In this document: positions 35,549 to 44,850 of the stretch, one piece after another
Layout: each line of letters begins with the position of its first letter
Numbering within the stretch: position 1 is the first letter of the stretch
From: Bacteroidota bacterium
GTDB taxonomy: Bacteria; Bacteroidota; Bacteroidia; CAILMK01; JAAYUY01
Length of the DNA stretch: 49,871 nucleotides
Assembly (NCBI GenBank): GCA_018698135.1
Contig: JABINZ010000084.1
Span: 1-49,871 of the forward strand
Reading direction: 5' to 3'
The notes under the pieces: generated by a model
What the model saw: only the letters and a program-made list of their open reading frames with translations
What the model was told of the DNA's origin: nothing
Databases searched by the model: none
Translations under genes and position numbers: made by a program

Positions 35549-38500
35549 ATGTCGAATACTCTAGCCAAGGTTCTAACCTCAGTGTTTGGAAACAAGTCTG
35601 ACAGGGATGTAAAGTCAGCAACGCCTTTAGTAATTAAAATTAATGAGGCATATGAGAAATTCCACTCCTATTCGGATGATGAGATAAGAGAGAATACTAC
35701 GAAATTCAGAAATCAAATTCAAGAGCATCTGAATTCAATTGATGATAAAATTAGTACAATTAAGAACTCAATTGATACGGATCTGGATATGCAACCAGAG
35801 GATAAGGAAGAATTGTATCGTAATATAGATAAGCTTGAAAAAGAAAGAAATGAGGAACTTGAAAAAGTACTAAAGCAAGTACTTCCTGAGGCATTTGCCA
35901 CAATGAAGCAAGTTTCCAAGAGGCTTACAGAAAATAAACAATTGGTTGTTACAGCCAATGATAGGGATAAGGAATTAGCTGTTTCTAAAGATTATGTAAA
36001 GATACAAGGTGATCAGGCGACTTATGCTAATGAGTGGGATGCTGCAGGTGGATTAATCAAATGGGAAATGGTTCATTATGATGTTCAGCTGATTGGAGGA
36101 GTTGTTCTTCACGAAGGTAAAATTGCTGAAATGGCAACTGGTGAAGGAAAAACGCTGGTATCTACTTTAGCAGCATACTTAAATGCACTTTCAGGACGGG
36201 GAGTTCATATAGTTACGGTGAATGATTATTTAGCCAGACGTGACTGTGAATGGAATGGGCCTTTATATGAATTTTTAGGTATTCGTGTTGATTGCATAGA
36301 ATATCACAAACCCAATTCGTCAGAGAGAAGAAATGCTTATTTGGCTGATATTACCTATGGAACAAATAACGAGTTTGGTTTTGATTATTTGAGAGATAAC
36401 ATGGCCAGAAATCCAGAAGATTTAGTTCAGCGCAAACACCATTATGCCATGGTTGATGAGGTTGACTCTGTTTTGGTTGATGATGCTCGTACTCCCTTAA
36501 TTATTTCAGGACCTACTTCAAACACTGAAAAAGATCAGGAAACATTTTTAGAGCTAAAGCCAAGAGTTGAAAAACTGCTAAAGTACCAAAAGGAATATGT
36601 AAACAAAGCTTTGAATATTGCCAAATCTGCACTATCTAAATCTTTGGATCATAAAGAAACAAGCGAACCAGCTATGATGCTGTTGCGAGCGTTTCGAGGT
36701 CTACCTAAAAACAAAGCAACTATCAAATTTTTAAGTGAATCTGGGATTAGGAGTTATATGCAGAAAGTTGAAAATTATTTTATGCAAGAGCAATCAAAGC
36801 ATATGCCTGAAATAGACAAGGAACTGTATTTTGTAATTGATGAGAAAAATAATTCCATTGAGCTTACCGATATGGGAATTGAAACAATTACTTCTCAAGG
36901 CGAGGATCCTACATTTTTTGTTTTGCCAGATGTAGGAGCTGAAATTTCGGCTATTGATGATTCTGAATTACCCGATAATGAAAAGATATCCCAGAAGGAC
37001 ACGCTTTTAAAAGAATTTTCGCTTAAGTCAGAACGAATTCATGTTATCAATCAACTACTAAAAGCGTATACACTTTTTGAAAAGGATGTAGAATATATTA
37101 TTGGCGAGAATAGAATTAAGATTGTTGATGAACAAACAGGACGTGTTCTTGAAGGAAGGAGATATTCTGATGGATTGCATCAGGCTATAGAAGCTAAAGA
37201 AAATGTTAAGATTGAGAAACTGACTCAAACCTATGCAACCATCACCTTGCAGAATTATTTCAGGATGTATCACAAACTTTGTGGCATGACAGGTACTGCT
37301 GAAACCGAAGCAGGTGAATTCTGGCAAATATATAAATTGGATGTGGTAGTTATTCCAACAAACAGACCGATTGTTCGTGATGATAAAGATGATTTGATAT
37401 ATAAAACTGTTCGCGAAAAATACAATGCTGTTGTTGACGAAATAGAGCAATTAGTGAATGCTGGAAGGCCGATTTTAGTGGGAACAACTTCCGTAGAAAT
37501 TTCAGAATTATTAAGTAAAATTCTGACCAGAAAAAAAATTAAACACAATGTGTTGAATGCCAAGCAGCACCAACGTGAAGCTGATATTGTTGCTGAAGCA
37601 GGACAGGCAGGAGCTGTAACCATTGCGACCAATATGGCAGGAAGGGGAACTGACATTAAACTTCGCGAAGGAGTTGTTGCATCAGGTGGTTTAGCCATTA
37701 TTGGAACCGAAAGGCATGATTCACGAAGAACGGATCGGCAGTTACGAGGTCGTGCGGGTCGACAAGGGGATCCAGGTTCATCACAGTTTTATGTGAGTTT
37801 GGAAGATAATTTAATGCGTTTATTTGGTTCGGAACGAATTGCTAAATACATGGACCGACTGGGCTTGAAAGATGGTGATGTCATTCAACATTCCATGATA
37901 TCGAAAAGTATCGAACGCGCTCAAAAGAAAGTCGAAGAAAATAACTTTGGTATTCGTAAACGTTTATTGGAGTATGATGATGTAATGAACAGCCAACGTG
38001 AAGTTATTTATACACGTAGAAGAAATGCACTTTATGGCGACAGACTGGAAGTTGACATTAACAATATGTTGAGGGACTTTTGCGATGACGTTATTGATGT
38101 GAACAGAAATGAAGGTGATTTTGACTCATTCAGCTTAGATGTTGTTCGCTATTTTGCGACTCAAAGTCAAATTACTGCAGATGAATTTAAAGAAGAGAAG
38201 CAGCATATATTAGCTGACAAACTATTTGTAAATTTGAAGGAAGCTTACAACAGGAAGGTTAATGCAATTGCAGAAAAAGCATTTCCTGTTATAAAAAGAG
38301 TTTATGAAGACAGAGGCAAGGTGCTTAAATATATTGTGGTTCCTTTTTCTGATGGAAAGAAAGCTGTTGATGTATTAGTAGATCTGGAAAAAGCCTATAA
38401 GTCGAAGGGAAAAGAAATTTTAAAGTCATTTGAAAAAATGACAACCTTATCACTTATTGATGATTTTTGGAAAGAACATTTACGTGAACTGGATGATCTG

Positions 38501-38866
38501 AAGCAAAGTGTTCAAAATGTGACTTATGAGCAGAAAGATCCAATCTTAATTTACAAACTGGAGTCTTTTAAACTCTTTGAAACTGTTTTGGGAAAAGTTA
38601 GTCGCGAAGTTCTTCCAATGATTTTCAAAGGAGATATATTAACACAAGATCCTGACGATGTATCAGAAGGAACAGCAAAACGAGGAGCAGGATTAAGCAA
38701 TTTAAAGGAATCGAGACCTCAGGATTTTGAAGGTACTAAGCCACCTGTTGGAGCTACCAATGCAGAAGAAAGGAAAGTACCGGTTAGAGTGGAAAAGAAA
38801 GTGGGTCGAAATGATCCATGCCCATGTGGGAGTGGGAAAAAATACAAAAGTTGCCATGGAGAATAA
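35549..38866 (+). CDS. secA: Preprotein translocase ATPase SecA
   Basis: 1105 residues, longer than the roughly 850-900 of most bacteria, as usual in Bacteroidota. Walker A 'EMATGEGKTLVSTLAAYL' and DEAD-like 'YAMVDEVDSVLVDDARTPLI' are present, as are 'VTIATNMAGRGTDIKL' and 'RRTDRQLRGRAGRQGDPG'. The extra length lies mainly in a charged coiled insertion near residues 50-110 and another near 340-430. The C-terminus keeps the SecB/lipid-binding zinc motif 'GRNDPCPCGSGKKYKSCHGE'. It drives export of signal-peptide proteins through SecYEG, the first step for the many exported proteins in this window. It overlaps deoC by 11 bases. Confidence 0.98.
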   Translation: MSNTLAKVLTSVFGNKSDRDVKSATPLVIKINEAYEKFHSYSDDEIRENTTKFRNQIQEHLNSIDDKISTIKNSIDTDLDMQPEDKEELYRNIDKLEKERNEELEKVLKQVLPEAFATMKQVSKRLTENKQLVVTANDRDKELAVSKDYVKIQGDQATYANEWDAAGGLIKWEMVHYDVQLIGGVVLHEGKIAEMATGEGKTLVSTLAAYLNALSGRGVHIVTVNDYLARRDCEWNGPLYEFLGIRVDCIEYHKPNSSERRNAYLADITYGTNNEFGFDYLRDNMARNPEDLVQRKHHYAMVDEVDSVLVDDARTPLIISGPTSNTEKDQETFLELKPRVEKLLKYQKEYVNKALNIAKSALSKSLDHKETSEPAMMLLRAFRGLPKNKATIKFLSESGIRSYMQKVENYFMQEQSKHMPEIDKELYFVIDEKNNSIELTDMGIETITSQGEDPTFFVLPDVGAEISAIDDSELPDNEKISQKDTLLKEFSLKSERIHVINQLLKAYTLFEKDVEYIIGENRIKIVDEQTGRVLEGRRYSDGLHQAIEAKENVKIEKLTQTYATITLQNYFRMYHKLCGMTGTAETEAGEFWQIYKLDVVVIPTNRPIVRDDKDDLIYKTVREKYNAVVDEIEQLVNAGRPILVGTTSVEISELLSKILTRKKIKHNVLNAKQHQREADIVAEAGQAGAVTIATNMAGRGTDIKLREGVVASGGLAIIGTERHDSRRTDRQLRGRAGRQGDPGSSQFYVSLEDNLMRLFGSERIAKYMDRLGLKDGDVIQHSMISKSIERAQKKVEENNFGIRKRLLEYDDVMNSQREVIYTRRRNALYGDRLEVDINNMLRDFCDDVIDVNRNEGDFDSFSLDVVRYFATQSQITADEFKEEKQHILADKLFVNLKEAYNRKVNAIAEKAFPVIKRVYEDRGKVLKYIVVPFSDGKKAVDVLVDLEKAYKSKGKEILKSFEKMTTLSLIDDFWKEHLRELDDLKQSVQNVTYEQKDPILIYKLESFKLFETVLGKVSREVLPMIFKGDILTQDPDDVSEGTAKRGAGLSNLKESRPQDFEGTKPPVGATNAEERKVPVRVEKKVGRNDPCPCGSGKKYKSCHGE

Positions 38867-39518
38867 AGAAGAGAAACCTATATCACAATATATTGAGCAT
38901 ACGTTGCTTAAAGCTGATGCAACAAAAGCAGATATTGAAAAACTTTGTGAAGAAGCAATTGAAAATGATTTTGCTGGTGTTTGTGTTCCACCTTATTATG
39001 TAAAAGCGGCTAGTGCAGCGCTTCTTGAAAAGAAACCTAAAGTGATTACTGTTGTTGGTTTTCCCTTGGGTTATAATTTGATAGCCGCAAAAGTGGAGGA
39101 AAGCCGCAAGGCAATTGAAGAAGGAGCCGATGAAATTGATATGGTTATGAATGTAGCTGCTTTTAAAAGTGGTGATTTTAGTCATGTTAAAGATGGCATT
39201 GAGAGTGTCGCAACATTTTGTCGCCTTAAAGCAAAACCATTGAAAGTGATTATTGAAACTGGATACCTTAGTAAAGAAGAAATTGTTAAAGCTTGCGAAA
39301 TATGTGCTGAGGTGGAAGTTGATTATGTTAAAACATCCACTGGGTACAACGGTGGTGCCACGGTAGAAGATATTCAATTAATGAGAGAGAATTTGCCTGC
39401 TAAAATAAAGCTAAAGGCTTCAGGCGGAATTCGGGATAGAAAATTTGCTGAGGCATTAATAAAGGCTGGTGCTGATCGATTAGGAACATCTGCAGGTATT
39501 CAAATCATTAAATCTTAA
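38856..39518 (+). CDS. deoC: Deoxyribose-phosphate aldolase
   Basis: 220 residues from ATG 38856 (MENKEEKPISQYIEHTLLKA), the standard size. The Schiff-base lysine is in 'VDYVKTSTGYNGGATVED', and the second conserved lysine in 'KLKASGGIRDRKFAEALIKA'; 'VVGFPLGYN' and 'EIDMVMN' are family segments. It splits deoxyribose 5-phosphate into glyceraldehyde 3-phosphate and acetaldehyde, the last step of deoxynucleoside breakdown. The frame is open from 38727 within secA, but only the start at 38856 yields a normal protein; the 11-base overlap with the secA end suggests coupled translation. Confidence 0.96.
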   Translation: MENKEEKPISQYIEHTLLKADATKADIEKLCEEAIENDFAGVCVPPYYVKAASAALLEKKPKVITVVGFPLGYNLIAAKVEESRKAIEEGADEIDMVMNVAAFKSGDFSHVKDGIESVATFCRLKAKPLKVIIETGYLSKEEIVKACEICAEVEVDYVKTSTGYNGGATVEDIQLMRENLPAKIKLKASGGIRDRKFAEALIKAGADRLGTSAGIQIIKS

Positions 39519-39528
39519 AAATAAGAAA

Positions 39529-39981
39529 ATGATAAACCGTTCCCTTTTACTAATGTTATTTATTTTGGCAGCCCAATTTGTCTCTGCCCAAACTGATTCT
39601 TTTCAAGGCATTAAAAAAGGTGAAGTTGCTATTTTTCGTGATGTGAGGCTGGATACACTGGTTCAAAGAATTTATGTTGAAAATGAAGATTTGCCTCAAA
39701 TCAATGGCTATCGCATTCAGATTTATTCCGGTTCGAAACGAACGATTGCCAATCAGGTTAAGGCTGCTTTTATGGTTGAGTATCGAGAGGAGAGAGCTTA
39801 TTTAAGCTATATCCAACCCTATTTTAAAGTTAGAGTTGGGAATTTTCGATCAAAAGCAGAAGCAATTAAGCTTTATGAATCATTAAGAGAGAATGAAAAG
39901 TTTAAGGCAGTTTTAATTGTAGTAGATAAAATTGACCTGCCTGAATTATTAGAATATCCTTTAGATGAAATCAAAGATTAA
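39529..39981 (+). CDS. Exported SPOR-domain protein
   Basis: 150 residues. A signal peptide (MINRSLLLMLFILAAQFVSA) is followed by a short linker and a SPOR domain (about 60-140: 'INGYRIQIYSGSKRTIANQV', 'PYFKVRVGNFRSKAEAIKLY'). SPOR domains bind denuded peptidoglycan glycans at division sites; here it is a free periplasmic protein without other domains. It overlaps the M20 gene by 17 bases and follows deoC after 10. Confidence 0.85.
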   Translation: MINRSLLLMLFILAAQFVSAQTDSFQGIKKGEVAIFRDVRLDTLVQRIYVENEDLPQINGYRIQIYSGSKRTIANQVKAAFMVEYREERAYLSYIQPYFKVRVGNFRSKAEAIKLYESLRENEKFKAVLIVVDKIDLPELLEYPLDEIKD

Positions 39982-41146
39982 TCAACTTGCAAATGCATTT
40001 TTTCCTGCAGTTGTTCAACAGCGGAGATATTTACATGCAAATCCGGAGCTTTCTTTTGATGAAGTAAATACCCATGCTTTCATTGCCAATGAACTTAAGA
40101 AATTAAATATTCCATTTGAAAAGGTTGCAGGAAATGGTTTGCTTGGATTTATAGAAGGTAAAAATAGGTCGAACATTATAGCATTACGCGCTGACATGGA
40201 TGCTCTTCCTATTCAAGAAAAAAATGATTTTGATTTTTGCTCAACCAATATCGGTGTTATGCATGCTTGTGGTCACGATATGCATATGGCCAGTTTATTA
40301 GGTGCTGCAAAAATATTAATGCAAATAAAGGATGAGTTGAACGGAAGTGTGAAGCTCATTTTTCAACCTGCAGAAGAAAAAATACCTGGTGGTGCAAAAG
40401 CCATGATAGAGGCAGGGGTGTTGAGCAATCCTGATGTAGATTTCATATTCGGACAACATGTTTTGCCAGAGCTTGAAAGTGGCAAAATCGGACTAAAAGC
40501 AGGGCCTTTTATGGCTTCCAGCGATGAAATTTATATAACAATTAAGGGGAAAGGTGGGCATGCTGCCATGCCTTGGAAACTTATCGATCCAATAAAAATT
40601 GCTTCTCAGTTAGTATTGAATCTTCAGCAAGTAAGTGAAAGTTTGGCTCCTTCGAATATTCCTACCGTTATATCAATTGGGCGTTTTATTGGTGATGGTG
40701 CAAACAATGTAATTCCTGAGGAAGTGAAACTAGATGGAACTTTCAGAACTTTTGATGAAAAATGGAGGAAGCAAGCACACGATCATATCAGACGTATTGC
40801 CACTGAGACTGCAGAAGCCCAGGGCGCTACGGTTGAAGTTGAAATTCGAAATGGCTATCCTTCATTATTCAATAATGAGCTTTTATATGAAGAGGTAAAA
40901 AAAGCAGCTTATGATTATTTGGGAGTTGAGCAGGTCGAAGATTTAGACCTCCGAATGACAGCCGAAGATTTTGCCTATTTTGCAAAAGAAAAACCAGCAG
41001 TTTTCTATCGATTAGGCGTATTCAATAAAGACATGAAGAACACATCTCCTCTTCATTCGGCCACTTTTAATCCAGATGAAAAAGCATTGATAACTGCTAT
41101 AGGTTTCATGGCTTATTTAGCCTACTTCAAGTTATTGCATGCATAA
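39965..41146 (+). CDS. M20-family amidohydrolase (N-acyl-amino-acid / hippurate hydrolase type)
   Basis: 393 residues. M20D motifs: 'IIALRADMDALPIQEKNDFD', 'GVMHACGHDMHMASLLGAAK', 'VKLIFQPAEEKIPGGAKAMI' (catalytic Glu pair) and 'GKGGHAAMPWKLIDPI' (dimerisation-domain His); near the end 'MTAEDFAYFAKEKPAVFYRL' and 'PLHSATFNPDEKAL'. These match IAA-amino-acid or hippurate hydrolases that cleave N-acylated amino acids; the substrate cannot be read from sequence. No signal peptide, so cytoplasmic. Overlapped at both ends, by the SPOR gene (17 bases) and the M43 gene (8 bases). Confidence 0.9.
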   Translation: MKSKINQLANAFFPAVVQQRRYLHANPELSFDEVNTHAFIANELKKLNIPFEKVAGNGLLGFIEGKNRSNIIALRADMDALPIQEKNDFDFCSTNIGVMHACGHDMHMASLLGAAKILMQIKDELNGSVKLIFQPAEEKIPGGAKAMIEAGVLSNPDVDFIFGQHVLPELESGKIGLKAGPFMASSDEIYITIKGKGGHAAMPWKLIDPIKIASQLVLNLQQVSESLAPSNIPTVISIGRFIGDGANNVIPEEVKLDGTFRTFDEKWRKQAHDHIRRIATETAEAQGATVEVEIRNGYPSLFNNELLYEEVKKAAYDYLGVEQVEDLDLRMTAEDFAYFAKEKPAVFYRLGVFNKDMKNTSPLHSATFNPDEKALITAIGFMAYLAYFKLLHA

Positions 41147-42395
41147 GTTTATGTTAAAATATCGTTTGTCGATTCTGAGTTTGTTCTTGTTTTTGACTGG
41201 ATTTGCTCAAGAAATTCCATTCGATAGTTTTTCAAAAAAAGGTTGTTTCACTCACGAGATGACGAAAATCAACTTAAGTCGCTTTGTTCAAGGACGAAAC
41301 CCTATTTATAGAAATAGTACTTCCTTAGCCGAAGATGATTATTATATTATTCCCTGTGTGGTTCATGTTATTCATGATGGTGGTATAGAGAATATTTCTG
41401 ATGAAATGATCAAAAGCCAGATTGCTGTATTAAATGAAGATTTTGGACATTATGGTTCTCACAATATTGATGTAAGAGGTGAGGATGCAAAAATTAGATT
41501 TTGTCTTGCATCAAAAGATCCAAATGGCCTAAAAACTTCAGGCATTGTTCGGCTGCAGTCAAGTTATGCCGATTTAGACTCTAAAGATGAAATGTCGACC
41601 AAAGATTTAAGTTATTGGGATCCGCATAAATATCTAAATTTTTGGATTGTAAAATCAATTGATAAAGATCCAAAATTGCTAGGCTATGCATATCGTCCTA
41701 CTCAGTCAGGTGGGCCTGATTTTAATGGTGATGGCATTGTTATTACCTATAAATATTTTGGGAGAACAGGCACAGGATTTAATAATCTGGGTAGAACCTG
41801 TACACACGAAGTCGGACATTATTTCGATCTGATGCATGTGTGGGGAGGCGATGAAAATGGGGAAGGTGATTGTAAAGATGATGATGGGATTTTTGATACC
41901 CCAAACTGTTCATCCACTTTTTTTTCACATCCTACAAACTCCTGTCCGCACCCAAATCAATGCAATAATACACGATTGATTGAAGATTTTATGGATTATT
42001 CCTATGATGCTTGTATGAAGCTTTTTACAGCAGGACAAAATGATAGAATGCGCTTAATTATTCAAACGCATCGATCCGAATTGGTAAGCTATGATAATTT
42101 GGTGAATGCAGGTTGTATCAACGAATATGACTCGCTAAATTCGAACTCAAGGGTTGATATTAGAAGTTCTCCGGCACAACGACAAATTGTATTCGAAACA
42201 CATTACAGCCGAGGTTCATCTGATTTATTATTTAATGTTTATGATGTTTCGGGAGCTTTGCTGAAAGAAGAAAAAATAAGTGGAATTGGCAAAAATTCAG
42301 TGCCCTATAATTTAATTGAGTTTCGCCCTGGTATTTATATAATTAAGGGATCTTTTGCTGGAGAAAATTTCTATCACAAGGTGTTAATATATTAG
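41139..42395 (+). CDS. Secreted M43-family zinc metalloprotease with T9SS sorting domain
   Basis: 418 residues from ATG 41139, or 414 from the in-frame ATG 41151, which gives a more typical signal peptide (MLKYRLSILSLFLFLTGFAQ). The pappalysin-type (M43) domain has zinc motif 'CTHEVGHYFDLMHVWGGDEN' and a downstream Met-turn region 'EDFMDYSYDACMKLFTAGQ'. 'CKDDDGIFDTPNC' is also typical. Residues about 345-418 form a type-A T9SS sorting domain ('LLFNVYDVSGALLKEE' to 'FYHKVLIY'). An exported protease attacking host, prey or environmental protein is likely. It ends 5 bases from the convergent lipoprotein gene. Confidence 0.9.
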   Translation: MHKFMLKYRLSILSLFLFLTGFAQEIPFDSFSKKGCFTHEMTKINLSRFVQGRNPIYRNSTSLAEDDYYIIPCVVHVIHDGGIENISDEMIKSQIAVLNEDFGHYGSHNIDVRGEDAKIRFCLASKDPNGLKTSGIVRLQSSYADLDSKDEMSTKDLSYWDPHKYLNFWIVKSIDKDPKLLGYAYRPTQSGGPDFNGDGIVITYKYFGRTGTGFNNLGRTCTHEVGHYFDLMHVWGGDENGEGDCKDDDGIFDTPNCSSTFFSHPTNSCPHPNQCNNTRLIEDFMDYSYDACMKLFTAGQNDRMRLIIQTHRSELVSYDNLVNAGCINEYDSLNSNSRVDIRSSPAQRQIVFETHYSRGSSDLLFNVYDVSGALLKEEKISGIGKNSVPYNLIEFRPGIYIIKGSFAGENFYHKVLIY

Positions 42396-42400
42396 CTTTT

Positions 42401-42796
42401 TTATTGTAAATCAGCTTCAGTTATTATAAAAGTGGATTTATATATTGTTTCAGAAATCATCTCAATATCCCAATTCTCACTATCACTTAGTTTTTTAATA
42501 AGCAAACGCCCGCTTTTGCTATAAATACTGTAGCATTCCCAAGGTTGTATTGCAGCAAAATTGTAAGTATTTGTATCAAAATCTTTAGCCTCTGAAACAA
42601 ACCTGTTTAAGTGTAGTGCCTCAGTGTGCAAAAGTGTATTAAAACTTGGAATTTGTATTGAAGCACGACCCTGCTGGATAATAATTGTATCAAAAGATTG
42701 ATTGCTAGTATATCTACTAATATAAACTTCACGTTCACAAGAGAGTAATATAAATGTTAGCAATGGAAAAATAAAAAGAGCTATAAGTTTATTCAT
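42401..42796 (-). CDS. Small lipoprotein, function unknown
   Basis: 131 residues from ATG 42796 (MNKLIALFIFPLLTFILLSC); the frame also allows ATG 42814. The lipobox 'FILLSCEREV' predicts lipidation and outer-membrane location. The remainder is strand-rich with no recognised domain ('SFDTIIIQQGRASIQIPSF', 'WECYSIYSKSGRLLIKKL'). Stands alone between the M43 protease (convergent) and the nucleoside phosphorylase. Confidence 0.7.
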   Translation of the reverse strand: MNKLIALFIFPLLTFILLSCEREVYISRYTSNQSFDTIIIQQGRASIQIPSFNTLLHTEALHLNRFVSEAKDFDTNTYNFAAIQPWECYSIYSKSGRLLIKKLSDSENWDIEMISETIYKSTFIITEADLQ

Positions 42797-42879
42797 GACA
42801 AGTTTATTTAGCAATGCTAAAACTAAACTATCTCAGATTTATTGTATAGAACTCAGGTGAAATAGTTTAAAAGAATAGA

Positions 42880-43755
42880 CTAAAGTGTAATAGCAATATC
42901 TAACACTTTAACAGCCAACTCTTCCATCCTATCAGAATAATTTATGGAAGCAACACCTGTTGCTCGATTTGCCAAAACCAAGTCAACTGTAATGGCATGA
43001 TGCCCCAATAGTTTCGACAAACCATAAATAGCTGAGGTTTCCATTTCAAAATTCAGAATTTTTTGATCCTCATAATGGAATTTTGCCAAACAATCGTTTA
43101 AGCCAGGATAGGCTAATGGGGCACGCACGCTTCGTCCCTGCGGGCCGAAAAACCCAGGAGCTGTAATGGTTATGCCATGGTAAAAGTCGTTCTCAAAACG
43201 TTTTTGAAGTTCCTTAGAGCATGCATATAGGTAAAAAGAGATTTTGCTTTCATGCTGATGTAAATGTGCCTTCAATTTATCATAAATACGTTTTTCATCA
43301 GTCGTATATTTTCCTTGGTAAAACTTCAGCAAATTATCAAATCCTAAACCATAATCAGATACTATAAATGAGTTAACTGGAATTTCGGCATGCAATGTTC
43401 CGCAAGTGCCAATTCGAATAAAATTCAGTGATGTTAGTTTTTCTTTAAGTGTCCGATTTTCCAAATCTACATTAACAAGAGCATCTAATTCGTTCAGTAC
43501 AATGTCAATGTTATCGGGTCCAATTCCTGTAGAAACTACGCTTATTCTTTTGCCTTTGTAAAAACCTGTATGTGTGTAGAACTCACGCTTATTTTTTTTG
43601 ATTTCTATACGATCAAAAAACCGGCTAATAAGCGGAACCCTGTCTTTATCTCCAACTAAAATAATGGTATCAGCAATATCTTCAGGCTTGAGATTTAAAT
43701 GATAAACACTTCTGTCATCATTAAGAATAAGCTCTGATTCTGGAATATACTTCAT
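42880..43755 (-). CDS. Nucleoside phosphorylase (uridine phosphorylase-like)
   Basis: 291 residues. PNP/UDP phosphorylase fold: 'ADTIILVGDKDRVPLISRFF', phosphate-binding 'ISVVSTGIGPDNIDIVLNEL', 'FIRIGTCGTLHAEIPVNSFI', and 'ILNFEMETSAIYGLSKLLGH' with the Met-Glu that contacts ribose. An insertion relative to short uridine phosphorylases ('FYLYACSKELQKRFENDFYH') resembles Bacteroidota members annotated as uridine phosphorylase. It splits nucleosides with phosphate; base preference is uncertain. With deoC elsewhere in the window it would serve nucleoside salvage, but the two are not co-transcribed. Confidence 0.85.
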   Translation of the reverse strand: MKYIPESELILNDDRSVYHLNLKPEDIADTIILVGDKDRVPLISRFFDRIEIKKNKREFYTHTGFYKGKRISVVSTGIGPDNIDIVLNELDALVNVDLENRTLKEKLTSLNFIRIGTCGTLHAEIPVNSFIVSDYGLGFDNLLKFYQGKYTTDEKRIYDKLKAHLHQHESKISFYLYACSKELQKRFENDFYHGITITAPGFFGPQGRSVRAPLAYPGLNDCLAKFHYEDQKILNFEMETSAIYGLSKLLGHHAITVDLVLANRATGVASINYSDRMEELAVKVLDIAITL

Positions 43756-43904
43756 AATTAAACCCTTTGGCTAATACGAAGATAGAAGAAATCACTTAAT
43801 GATTGCAAATTGCAAAATGACAGTTTGAACCTATGTATGAAAATAATAAGCGTTGATGAGTGGAAGATAACTGGCCTACCCTAACATATCGGCAGTACAG
43901 AAAA

Positions 43905-44483
43905 CTATATATTGATATTGTGTTTAACCAACATTTTCCTCAGATTCAGCAATGCGTAACGCATTCTTCCCAATGAAGTATTGATGCTTACATTGGTTAA
44001 ATCGGATATTTCCTTGAAACTCAAATCAGCATAATGTCGTAAAATCAAAACTTCCTTTTGTTCTTTTGGCAGACTTTGAATAAGCTTTTTCAAAACGCTT
44101 ATTGTTTCGTCATGAATGATCTCATCTTCACGATTATACTGAACAATTTTTAAAGATGCCATCAAATCGTTTCCACTGCTATCAGTAATCAGTGGCATTT
44201 TCTTGACCTTCCTAAAATGATCAATAACCAAGTTTCTGGCAATGCGCACAACCCATTGGTAAAACTTGCCTTCTTCTTTGTATTTCCCGCTTTTCAGGGT
44301 ATTAATCACTTTAACAAAGGTGTCTTGAAAAACATCTTCCGCCAATGCACGATCCTTGATAAGAAATAAAATGTAGGAAAATAATTTGCTCTGGTGACGA
44401 TTAATAATTTGTCTTAAACAATTCTCATCTCCATTCAAATAGTTTTGAATGAGCATTTCGTCACTAATAATGGCTTTACGCAT
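43905..44483 (-). CDS. ECF-type RNA polymerase sigma factor
   Basis: 192 residues. Region 2 (about 20-90: 'LFSYILFLIKDRALAEDVFQ', 'DTFVKVINTL', 'FYQWVVRIARNLVIDHFRK') binds the -10 element; region 4 (about 128-185: 'LPKEQKEVLILRHYADLSFK', 'EISDLTNVSINTSLGRMRYA') binds the -35 element. No anti-sigma gene follows: the next gene downstream is the nucleoside phosphorylase 149 bases on. It is divergent from the UvrA gene. Confidence 0.92.
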   Translation of the reverse strand: MRKAIISDEMLIQNYLNGDENCLRQIINRHQSKLFSYILFLIKDRALAEDVFQDTFVKVINTLKSGKYKEEGKFYQWVVRIARNLVIDHFRKVKKMPLITDSSGNDLMASLKIVQYNREDEIIHDETISVLKKLIQSLPKEQKEVLILRHYADLSFKEISDLTNVSINTSLGRMRYALLNLRKMLVKHNINI

Positions 44484-44850
44484 ACCTCTACAGTTTTAGG
44501 TGTGAAAAAACTATGTGTTACTTAGTGTAGAGGTTGTTCGAATGGTGAAATTTAGAGGTTATTAAATACTAATTTAGACTACCAATATACAACATTAATT
44601 AACGGAAACCAAGACTTTTGTCAATAAATTTGTTTAGCTCCACTAAACAAGTGTTTCACTGCTTTTCCCCTGCAGTTTTCTTTTTAGTTTTATATTATGT
44701 TTTGTGAACATATTAACAGGCTCTAAATGTTTAGTTCTGAAAAAGTTAGGGTGTTGCAGGAAGTGATTAATTCATTTAAAAAGTAATTAATTCGCGCAAA
44801 GCATATACTGTTGGTTTGCTGAAGCTTTGTTAAATTTGCTGTTCGAAATT
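44484..44850. other. Divergent intergenic region between the sigma factor and uvrA
   Basis: 367 bases without a supported gene. Near the uvrA end there is a direct repeat: AAGTGATTAATTC (44761-44773) and AAGTAATTAATTC (44781-44793), 13 bases, one mismatch, exactly 20 bases apart (two helical turns), on the upstream side of the uvrA promoter box. Nothing else recognised. Confidence 0.5.
44831..44838 (+). promoter_or_regulatory. Putative -7 promoter box for uvrA (TAAATTTG)
   Basis: TAnnTTTG match ending 12 bases before ATG 44851, with TTG at 44811-44813 as a possible -33 element (17-base spacer). It implies a very short leader (about 6-10 bases) and rules out the in-frame TTG at 44827. Confidence 0.45.

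Noticed and set aside
44484-44850. A tRNA or small RNA gene in the larger intergenic regions
   Set aside because: No cloverleaf, T-loop (GTTCRA) context or strong terminator pattern could be found by eye in this or the other gaps.
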